Source of the DNA: Pseudophaeobacter sp.
GTDB lineage: Bacteria; Pseudomonadota; Alphaproteobacteria; Rhodobacterales; Rhodobacteraceae
Length of the DNA stretch: 64,000 bases
Assembly (NCBI GenBank): GCA_027019165.1
Contig: JALUXC010000008.1
Location: forward strand, 62,001-126,000
Direction: 5' to 3'
In this document: piece by piece, positions 17,695-25,758 of the stretch
How the letters are laid out: each line of letters begins with the position of its first letter
Position numbering within the stretch: the stretch's first letter is position 1
Notes under the pieces: model-generated
What the model saw: only the letters and a program-made list of their open reading frames with translations
Database searches by the model: none
What the model was told of the DNA's origin: nothing
Position numbers and translations under genes: made by a program

Positions 17695-18804
17695 ATGTCG
17701 ACTGGAATATTCACTGTTTTCGGCGCGGATGTCGCCGAAGGTGCAAATATTGGCACCGACAGTACCGGTGGCTCGAACGGGCTGGGAGAGGCCCGTATTT
17801 CGGACGGCTCGCAAATCTTTGAAGCCGACGATGTTGTTGTGATTTCCGTCCAGAATATGACCGCGGATGGACAAATCGGTCAGGACAGCGCCGTGTCGGA
17901 TTTGACGGTTTTCGAAAACTACCAGGACTACCAATCCTGGCTGGCAACCGGCGACGATAGTTTGGTGAAGTACAATTACGCACCGCACAATCCCGGGCAA
18001 ACGGCAACCGTGCAATCAGACCTCAGCGGCCTTGGGGACGGCTATGTCAAGTTCAACGCAAATGTGCTGCACCCCGAAGACGGCGGCCCTTGGATCGGCA
18101 GCACACTGACCGTGGCGCCCGGCACAGATATCGGCATCAATGGCGGTCAAACGGTGACACTGGATCATGTACAGGACATGGACCACAACAATGATGGCGA
18201 CACAGATGATGCGCTCGAGACCGGGGACGGCCTCTTTTACGTCGGCGACTACCTCTGGCAACCCAACGCCCAGCCGCCGATCTGTTTTGCGCGCGGAACC
18301 CGGATCGCAACGGCGGATGGAGAGCGGCGTGTTGAAACCATCCGGCCCGGCGACCTGGTTCAGACATTCGACAATGGTATGCAGCCCGTCCTTTGGGCCG
18401 GATGCCGGATCAGCTGCGGCATGGGCGCCCACTCCCCCGTCACCTTTGACACCGGAGTTCTCGGCAATCGGGCGCCGCTGACCTTATCCCCCAACCATAG
18501 GGTTCTGCTGAGAAGCCAGTCTGCCGCCCTGCTGTTTGGCGAAGCGGAGTGCCTGGTTCCAGCCAAGTTCCTGACTCACAGGAGCCGCGTCGCGACCACC
18601 CCTGTTGGCATGGTGAACTACCATCATCTGATGCTGCCCCGCCACGAGCTGATCTATGCCGAAGGCGCCCTGTGCGAAAGCCTGCTGCCGGATCCGGGGC
18701 TGCTGCATCCTTTGGCGGGCCGGTCCGACCTGACAATCCCAGCATCTCCACAAGCGGCACGGCCTTGCCTGCGCCGTCACGAAGCATGGCTGCTGCAGGA
18801 CTAG
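17695..18804 (+). CDS. Hint-domain protein (Hedgehog/intein fold)
   Basis: A 369-aa protein. Residues 1-190 are an acidic region rich in Asp, Gly and Asn (with D-N-N-D-G-D-T-D-D near the domain junction). Residues from about 195 form a Hint domain: Cys197 in ICFARGTRI is the autoprocessing nucleophile position, R-x-G-D-L-V follows, and LSPNHRVL (His268) matches block B. Such proteins are numerous in Rhodobacterales. Some Hint domains cleave or splice themselves, but whether this one does, and what the N-terminal part binds, is unknown. There is no clear signal peptide, so any secretion would be by a type I-like route. AAAGG precedes the ATG. Confidence 0.85.
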   Translation: MSTGIFTVFGADVAEGANIGTDSTGGSNGLGEARISDGSQIFEADDVVVISVQNMTADGQIGQDSAVSDLTVFENYQDYQSWLATGDDSLVKYNYAPHNPGQTATVQSDLSGLGDGYVKFNANVLHPEDGGPWIGSTLTVAPGTDIGINGGQTVTLDHVQDMDHNNDGDTDDALETGDGLFYVGDYLWQPNAQPPICFARGTRIATADGERRVETIRPGDLVQTFDNGMQPVLWAGCRISCGMGAHSPVTFDTGVLGNRAPLTLSPNHRVLLRSQSAALLFGEAECLVPAKFLTHRSRVATTPVGMVNYHHLMLPRHELIYAEGALCESLLPDPGLLHPLAGRSDLTIPASPQAARPCLRRHEAWLLQD

Positions 18805-18814
18805 GTCATTTCCC

Positions 18815-19276
18815 TCAGATCGGCCCTGGCCTGCGCTCTTCACTCAGCAGAACATTGGCGTCCACATTGCCCACCCCCGGTAGTGTCATGATCCGACGGC
18901 GCAGGACACGCTCAAAATCGGCAATGTCGCGCGCGGTGACCCGCAGGCGGTAGTCATACATGCCCAGGATATGCTCGACCGTCTCCACTTCGGGAATGGC
19001 AGAGACCGCGCGCTCAAAATCCTCAAGGCTTACGCGCCCCTTGGTCGCCAGCTTGATCCCAAGGAAGACGGTCACGCCAAAGCCCAGCTTTTTGCGGTCC
19101 AGATCAAGACGCCGCCCAAGGAGGATGCCAGCCTCCTGCAAACGGCGGATACGACGCCATGTGGCGGGCTGACTCAGGCCCAACTCCCGCCCCAGCGCTC
19201 CGGCAGATCGGGTCGCATCCTGCGACAGCGCCCGTAGGATGGCGTAATCGATATCGTCCAGATCCGCGCGGCTCAT
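18815..19276 (-). CDS. Lrp/AsnC-family transcriptional regulator
   Basis: A 153-aa feast/famine regulator with an N-terminal helix-turn-helix (GALGRELGLSQPATWRRIRRLQEAGIL) and a RAM/ACT-like ligand domain (VETVEHILGMYDYRLRV). Its ATG overlaps the stop of the preceding Lrp gene (ATGA), so the two are translated together and may form heteromers. The ligand is unknown. The position beside ilvC suggests branched-chain amino acid control, by inference. It converges with the Hint-domain gene with only 10 nt between stops. Confidence 0.92.
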   Translation of the reverse strand: MSRADLDDIDYAILRALSQDATRSAGALGRELGLSQPATWRRIRRLQEAGILLGRRLDLDRKKLGFGVTVFLGIKLATKGRVSLEDFERAVSAIPEVETVEHILGMYDYRLRVTARDIADFERVLRRRIMTLPGVGNVDANVLLSEERRPGPI

Positions 19277-19728
19277 AGCGGCAGGCTTTCGTTTGATTTG
19301 ATCCGCGCCACATGCATCAGGGCCTCGATATCAGTGATATGCGGCAGGGTCAGGATCTGGGCCCGGTAGATCTCTTGATAGTGAGGCATATCCCGCGCGA
19401 TCACCGAAAGGCGTACATCCACCTGCCCGAGGAAGGTCTGGATCTCCAGCACCTCGGGGATCAGGCGCGCCGCTTCGGTGAATTCGTCAAAGGCACGCGG
19501 ATTGGTCTTGTCGAGCGTCACCCTGAGCGAGACTTCCACCGCGTAGCCCAGTGCGCGCCAGTCGATCACCGCATGCTGGCCCAGGATCACGCCACCCTCG
19601 CGCAGTTTCTCAAGCCGCCGCGACAGGCGCGAGGACGTCAGACCCAGACGATCCGCCAGATCCGGAATCGATTGCGCCGGGTCGCTTTGCATGTGACGCA
19701 GAATGCGCCGATCCAGATCATCAAGCAT
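19273..19728 (-). CDS. Lrp/AsnC-family transcriptional regulator (upstream member of the pair)
   Basis: A 151-aa Lrp-type protein. DLADRLGLTSSRLSRRLEKLREGG is the helix-turn-helix and VLEIQTFLGQVDVRLSV the start of the RAM domain. It is clearly paralogous to its overlapping partner but diverged throughout. It is divergent from ilvC over a 130-nt gap, the usual position for a regulator that controls both its own operon and ilvC. Confidence 0.92.
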   Translation of the reverse strand: MLDDLDRRILRHMQSDPAQSIPDLADRLGLTSSRLSRRLEKLREGGVILGQHAVIDWRALGYAVEVSLRVTLDKTNPRAFDEFTEAARLIPEVLEIQTFLGQVDVRLSVIARDMPHYQEIYRAQILTLPHITDIEALMHVARIKSNESLPL

Positions 19729-19780
19729 GATTTCTTCGATATATGAGAACTATGCGAATGACTACTGCAAATCTGGATGA

Positions 19781-20881
<1,101 letters not shown>

Positions 20882-20932
20882 GGCGCCACATTCGGCTTGG
20901 CGGGCCTTGTCCGCCGCCTTATTCCTCTGCAA

Positions 20933-20966
20933 GGGCGCTCCGAACCATGGGGCGCCCGTTTTCTTT
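20933..20966 (+). terminator. Possible intrinsic terminator after ilvC
   Basis: GGGCGC and GCGCCC form a 6-bp stem around a 13-nt loop, followed by GTTTTCTTT. The stem is short for its loop, so this is a candidate only. It lies just upstream of the next gene's Shine-Dalgarno. Confidence 0.45.
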
Positions 20967-20977
20967 GGAGATTTCAA

Positions 20978-21889
20978 ATGCAGCACAGTGCCGGCGCCCT
21001 GAACTGGCTCAAGCTTCTGTTCCTCGGCATGATCTGGGGCGCGTCCTTCATGTCGATCACGGTCGCGCTGAAAGAGGTCGGCCCGATGACCATCGCCGCG
21101 GTGCGCATTGCCATTGGCGCTCTCAGCCTGCTGGCAGTCCTGCGCGTTATGGGCCTGCGCCTGCCGCCGCTGCACACGGGTAATGGGCGGCTGATCTGGC
21201 TTGCGGCCCTTGGTATGGGGATGTTCAGCAATGCGGTGCCCTTTGCCCTCCTGAGCTGGGGGCAAACCTATGTGGCCAGCGGTTTTGCCGGGGTCTGCAT
21301 GGCCGTGGTGCCACTTTTTGTTTTGCCGCTTGCGCATTTCCTGGTGCCCGGCGAGAGCATGACCCTGCGCCGGAGCATAGGGTTTTTGACCGGATTTGCC
21401 GGCGTTCTGGTGCTCATCGGCCTTGATGCGCTGACCAGTGCTGGCACGAATTTTGAATCGCTTGCGCGCCTTGCCTGCGTGGCGGCGGCGCTCTGCTATG
21501 CCATTGGTGCCATCGTGACCCGGCTGGCGCCGTCCGTGAACATGCTGTCGCTCTCCGCCGCTGCCCTGATCTGCGCAACGATGATGATTGTGCCTTTTGC
21601 TTTGATACAGGAAGGCCTGCCCTCTCTCCCATCTGCGCGTCCGGTGCTGGCGATCCTGTACCTTGGCCTGTTCCCGACAGCGCTGGCGCAGGTTCTGCTG
21701 GTGCAGATCGCCCGCAGTGCCGGGCCGGCGTTTCTGTCGACGGTCAATTATCAGGTGCCGGTCTGGTCGGTTCTGTTTGGCGCCGTCCTGTTGAACGAGG
21801 CCATTCCGCCGCAGCTTTTTGCTGCGCTTGCCCTTGTCCTTGGTGGGCTATTGCTGAGCCGAACGCCCACGCGACGGCAGGTGCCGTGA
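20978..21889 (+). CDS. EamA-family (DMT) transporter
   Basis: A 303-aa protein with about ten transmembrane helices in two EamA repeats (one from FLGMIWGASFMSITVAL, the second after CYAIGAIVTRL). DMT proteins mostly export amino acids, metabolites or drugs; the substrate here is unknown. GGAG lies seven bases before the chosen ATG, and the longer open frame begins inside the ilvC trailer. It is followed by a second EamA gene about 90 nt on, probably an old tandem duplication since the two share the SAG(P)xFLS/MT-x-NYQVPVW segment. Confidence 0.88.
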   Translation: MQHSAGALNWLKLLFLGMIWGASFMSITVALKEVGPMTIAAVRIAIGALSLLAVLRVMGLRLPPLHTGNGRLIWLAALGMGMFSNAVPFALLSWGQTYVASGFAGVCMAVVPLFVLPLAHFLVPGESMTLRRSIGFLTGFAGVLVLIGLDALTSAGTNFESLARLACVAAALCYAIGAIVTRLAPSVNMLSLSAAALICATMMIVPFALIQEGLPSLPSARPVLAILYLGLFPTALAQVLLVQIARSAGPAFLSTVNYQVPVWSVLFGAVLLNEAIPPQLFAALALVLGGLLLSRTPTRRQVP

Positions 21890-21979
21890 ACAGATCGCTT
21901 CGCCCCACAGCGAATGCTTTCGGGTTGACCTTCCCGCCTTGACGCCGTCAGTTGCAGGCAAACTTGGGGACAGATACAG

Positions 21980-22882
21980 ATGCCTGACCGCATGGGAAAA
22001 TACTGGGCGATGATTGCCACGCTCGGGCTGGTCTGGGGCGGAACATTTCCCCTGATCAAGTTCGCGCTGGAGGGGATAACCCCCTTCTGGCTGGCCGCCG
22101 GGCGCATCGGCTTTGCCGCAGCGCTACTTTGCACGGTCTGGGTCTGGCGCGGTGGTGGGCTTTTCAAGGAAAAGACCAACTGGCCCGCTGTGATGATCAT
22201 CGGCGCTGCCAGCACGGCGCTGCCCTTCATGCTGATCAACTGGGGGCAGCAGCATGTTTCGGCTGGCTTTACCGGTCTCAGCATGGCGGCCATCCCGCTG
22301 TTTGTCCTGCCCCTGGCGCATCTGTTCGTCCCAGGCGAGCGGATGATCCTGCGCCGCACCATTGGCTTTGTCATCGGATTTGTCGGTGTCGCCCTGCTGA
22401 TTGGCGGCAAGGCCTTTGAAAGCAGCAATTCGGAACTGGAGCTTTTGGGCCGCTTCGCCTGCCTGTCCGCCGCCGCCTGCTATGCGGTGAGTTCCATCCT
22501 GACCCGCCGCCTGCCCCCGGTTGACCCCGTTGGCCTTGCTGCGATCCTATTGGTGATCGGCAGTTTCATCATCGTCCCTGTGGCATGGACCCTTGAAGGC
22601 CCACCAGCATTGCCAGACAGCAGAACCCTTGCGATCATCGCCTTCCTTGGCCTCATTCCCACAGCGGCCGCCAATTTCCTGCGGGTGATCGTCGTGCGCG
22701 AGGCCGGTCCCACCTTCATGACGCTGACCAACTATCAGGTGCCGGTCTGGGCGGTGGTCATTGGTGCGCTGTTTCTGGACGAAGCCCTGCCCGGCTCCAT
22801 GTTGCTCGCGATGGCACTGATCCTGAGCGGGCTTTGCATCAGCCAGTGGGGCGCCCTGCGGCGGCTGTTCGCTCAAGGTTGA
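21980..22882 (+). CDS. EamA-family (DMT) transporter, paralogue of the preceding gene
   Basis: A 300-aa, about ten-helix membrane protein. Both EamA repeats are seen (LGLVWGGTFPLIKFAL at the start; CYAVSSILTRRL opening the second half). TNYQVPVWAVVIGALFLDE near the end matches the same place in the neighbour, so the two are paralogues. An ATG four codons further in (MGKYW) is an alternative start. It converges with folP with only 6 nt between stops. Confidence 0.88.
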   Translation: MPDRMGKYWAMIATLGLVWGGTFPLIKFALEGITPFWLAAGRIGFAAALLCTVWVWRGGGLFKEKTNWPAVMIIGAASTALPFMLINWGQQHVSAGFTGLSMAAIPLFVLPLAHLFVPGERMILRRTIGFVIGFVGVALLIGGKAFESSNSELELLGRFACLSAAACYAVSSILTRRLPPVDPVGLAAILLVIGSFIIVPVAWTLEGPPALPDSRTLAIIAFLGLIPTAAANFLRVIVVREAGPTFMTLTNYQVPVWAVVIGALFLDEALPGSMLLAMALILSGLCISQWGALRRLFAQG

Positions 22883-22888
22883 CCCTTT

Positions 22889-23887
22889 TCAGCGCACCGC
22901 CTGCCACAGGCCTACAGCCTGCGCGGTTTCGGCCACATCATGCACCCGCAGGATCTGAACGCCCTGCGCCAGACCAGCAAGGCCAACCGCGATGGACCCC
23001 GGCGCACGCTGATCGGCCTGCGGCGCACCGCCGATCTTGCCGATGAAGCCCTTGCGCGACACGCCAAGAAGGATCGGACAGCCCAAGCCGTGAAACAGGC
23101 TGAGATTGCGAAGAAGTGTCAGGTTATGCTCCACCGTCTTGCCAAAGCCGATGCCGGGGTCAATCACGATCTGGTCACGCAAGACGCCAATCGCCTCAAG
23201 CCGGTCGACCTGCTCTGACAGAAAGTCATAGACGTCGAGCAGAACGTTTTCGTAGCTCGGTGCCTCCTGCATGGTGGCTGGATCGCCCTGCGCATGCATC
23301 ACGCAGACCGGAACCCCAGCCTGTGCCGCAACCGGCCCCAGCGCAGCATCAAATGTAAAGCCAGACACATCGTTGATCAGCCCCGCACCGGCCTCCAGCG
23401 TTTCCACCGCCACCTGCGCCTTGCGCGTATCAATTGATATCGCCACGGATGAGGATGCACGAATGGCCTCAATCGCCGGGACCGTGCGGGCGATTTCCTC
23501 ATCTTCGGGGATGAAGTCCGCACCGGGCCGGGTGGATTCCCCGCCCACATCAATGATGCTGGCGCCGTCCTCGACCATGCGCAGAGCGGCAGCGCAGGCC
23601 GCATCTGCCTCGGCGTGGCGCCCCCCATCCGAGAAACTGTCAGGGGTGACATTCAGAATGCCCATAATCTGCGGCTGCGTCATATCCAACCCGCAGATGG
23701 CCGCGCGGCGAAAGCTTAAGCGATGGCGCACCTCTTCCGGGATCAACCCTGCGGGCATCAGGCGTGGCGGCCCATCGCGGCTCAACAGCTCGACTTCCGA
23801 GAACCAAAGGCAGGATCCCCCTGCCAAGGGAACCGCGCCTTCGGGGCGGGTTTCACCGTGCTGCACCAAAGGCCGGTAATATGTCAA
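22889..23887 (-). CDS. folP: Dihydropteroate synthase
   Basis: FolP joins 6-hydroxymethyl-dihydropterin pyrophosphate with p-aminobenzoate and is the sulfonamide target. The TIM-barrel signatures are intact: MGILNVTPDSFSDGG, DVGGESTRPGA, IDPGIGFGKT and GVSRKGF. The protein is 332 aa because of a roughly 70-residue N-terminal extension before the barrel (MTYYRPLVQ...), which I recall from other Rhodobacterales FolP proteins. It overlaps folB by 4 nt (ATGA). Confidence 0.95.
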   Translation of the reverse strand: MTYYRPLVQHGETRPEGAVPLAGGSCLWFSEVELLSRDGPPRLMPAGLIPEEVRHRLSFRRAAICGLDMTQPQIMGILNVTPDSFSDGGRHAEADAACAAALRMVEDGASIIDVGGESTRPGADFIPEDEEIARTVPAIEAIRASSSVAISIDTRKAQVAVETLEAGAGLINDVSGFTFDAALGPVAAQAGVPVCVMHAQGDPATMQEAPSYENVLLDVYDFLSEQVDRLEAIGVLRDQIVIDPGIGFGKTVEHNLTLLRNLSLFHGLGCPILLGVSRKGFIGKIGGAPQADQRAPGSIAVGLAGLAQGVQILRVHDVAETAQAVGLWQAVR

Positions 23888-24804
23888 AGCGTGCGTTGCT
23901 CCACATCCACGGCGCGCAATGTCACCTGCCGCTCCTGAGGCAGATCAGCGCCAATCACAATCATTTCTTCCGCTTCGAATGTTGCCGCAAACCATGCGGC
24001 AAGTGCAACCGCATCCGATGGCGCGGCAGAAGGCCCATCCACCGCATCCAGCACGATCTTGGACGGAGCCCAGACGCAGATCTGTCCATTCTTCATCGCC
24101 CAATCGAGTTCAGTGCGGGTGGCCACCACCTTGCAGCGGTGATCCCTGGCCGCAAGCCGCCAGGCGTTCTGCTCAATGGCCAGAAGGTCGATCCGGCGCT
24201 GGGTCATCTTGTGCCCGGTCTGCGGTACAGCAAGGTCATGCGCCCCGACGCAGAGGATCAGCGGGCGCTGGCGGCATTCCATCTGATCGATCCAGCCGGT
24301 CAGGTTCTTGCTGTCGATGGCCGCATTTGACAGATACATCAGGCGCGGATGCGGCACCTCTTCTTCTTCGACCACATGGCTGATCTGATCCTTGGAGCGC
24401 ACGATTTCGACCCCCAGCGCGCCGGGGCCACGGTCCAGCTTTTCGATGCGTACGAAAGCGCGGATCGCCTGCGGCTCCAACAGGATCCGCTCTGCCACGC
24501 GTTCCGCAAGGGTTTCCAACAGGTTCAGACGCTCCGCTGCCAGCTCATAGGCGATCGCCTCGGTCACCTTGTCATAGGACAGGATCCGGTCCACATCGTC
24601 ATCCAGATCCGCAGGCAGCGGCGCGATCTCGACCACCACATTGAAACAGATCCGCTGGGTCGTGCCCCGCTCAGCCTGAAAGGCGCCGATCTCCACCTCA
24701 ACCAGGTGATCACGCAGGGAGATCCTGTCGAGCGGGCCGCCGGGGGCCGTCGCGATAGAGCGTTCCGAGGGGTGTTCAAAAGCGAGACGGATCTCTGAGG
24801 GCAT
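23884..24804 (-). CDS. folB: Dihydroneopterin aldolase (FolB) with an extra C-terminal domain
   Basis: FolB makes hydroxymethyl-dihydropterin for folate. The catalytic domain spans about residues 25-137, with Tyr77 (LSYDKV) and Lys122 (EKLDRGPGAL) at the expected active-site places. The protein is 306 aa while normal FolB is about 120. Residues about 150-306 look like a degenerate amino-acid-kinase domain. The pattern is LMYLSN, then a W-x-D helix, LILCVGAHD, LLAIEQNAWRLA, CVWAPSKIVLD, and SDAVALAAWFAA leading to EMIVIGADL. It recalls the MfnE-type kinases of pterin metabolism, but the GGS and GGG nucleotide motifs are absent. This reading is inference from pattern. The ATG at 24804 was chosen over an upstream frame extension. 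Confidence 0.85.
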   Translation of the reverse strand: MPSEIRLAFEHPSERSIATAPGGPLDRISLRDHLVEVEIGAFQAERGTTQRICFNVVVEIAPLPADLDDDVDRILSYDKVTEAIAYELAAERLNLLETLAERVAERILLEPQAIRAFVRIEKLDRGPGALGVEIVRSKDQISHVVEEEEVPHPRLMYLSNAAIDSKNLTGWIDQMECRQRPLILCVGAHDLAVPQTGHKMTQRRIDLLAIEQNAWRLAARDHRCKVVATRTELDWAMKNGQICVWAPSKIVLDAVDGPSAAPSDAVALAAWFAATFEAEEMIVIGADLPQERQVTLRAVDVEQRTL

Positions 24805-24942
24805 GGCAGCGGGCCTTTGTCTGGCGGTGTGATAAGGGCGGTTGCCCACCCTTACCCTTGCTGATCCGTCCATATCAGGCCCGCATGCGCCACACCAGCG
24901 CGCGAAAACGCCTTTCGGGGCGCATACTGGTATCAGGTGGGA

Positions 24943-25590
24943 TCAATCGTTCGATGCGGTACGATACCGATCGTCGCGGTAGAACAGATGCACCCCGATC
25001 CGAGCCGTCTTGGTGAAGTGGCTGCTCCAGCGCGGGCGCACGGCGGTGGTGTGATAGTATGTCGCGCCCTCGGTGAGACCCGTTTCAACGCCATCCAGAA
25101 CCAGACGCGCCACCTTGGCAACACGCTCGTATGCGGCCTTTTCGCGGATCACCTCTTCATGCCCGTCGCAGGTGTAGGTGAACTGGCACTGATAGCGGCG
25201 CCCGGTACCCTGATTGATCACACCACAATAGCTGCCGGGAAACTGACCGGCATTGACGCGGTTACGGATCACTTCGGCCACGGCGAACTGGCCTTTTACG
25301 GTCTCACCGCGCGCCTCAAAGTACAACGCTTCGGCCAGACAGGCGAATTCTTCATCGCCAGTCGCCTTGGGCTGAGCGTCAAGCCAGGCGCGGGTGAATT
25401 GCACATCCTTTGCAGAGGTGCGAGATTTCTTTGGTTTGAAGCCGAACAGGCCACTGAGACGGCGTTCGGATACGGAATTCAGAGCAGACTGCTCGCGGTT
25501 GAACAGGGACTTCAGTCCGGTCTCGGCCTGGGCCGTGGGTGCCGTGACCGTTAGGGCTGCCAGAACAGCAGCCAGCGTCAGGAGTTTCAT
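24943..25590 (-). CDS. SleB-type cell-wall hydrolase
   Basis: A 215-aa exported protein: residues 1-22 are a clean signal peptide ending A-Q-A. From about residue 75 it is a SleB/hydrolase_2 domain (CLAEALYFEARGE with its catalytic Glu, FAVAEVIRNRVN, and ATYYHT). SleB-type enzymes are lytic transglycosylases or amidases acting on peptidoglycan. Rhodobacterales do not form spores, so a role in wall remodelling is more likely than germination. It stands alone between the folB and PPDK-like genes. Confidence 0.87.
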   Translation of the reverse strand: MKLLTLAAVLAALTVTAPTAQAETGLKSLFNREQSALNSVSERRLSGLFGFKPKKSRTSAKDVQFTRAWLDAQPKATGDEEFACLAEALYFEARGETVKGQFAVAEVIRNRVNAGQFPGSYCGVINQGTGRRYQCQFTYTCDGHEEVIREKAAYERVAKVARLVLDGVETGLTEGATYYHTTAVRPRWSSHFTKTARIGVHLFYRDDRYRTASND

Positions 25591-25758
25591 GTTGCAGATC
25601 CTCGTTTGTCAGCTTGCGCGGCCTCCCCAGATAGCGCATCCGCAGGCCTTAATGGATAAACCGCCAAAGGTCCACCTATACGGAAGTGTGGGGCGGTCTC
25701 ACGGCTGCGGAGCAGGATCTGAGTGCTGCGTCTCGAGCGCCGATAAACGCGGATTTCG

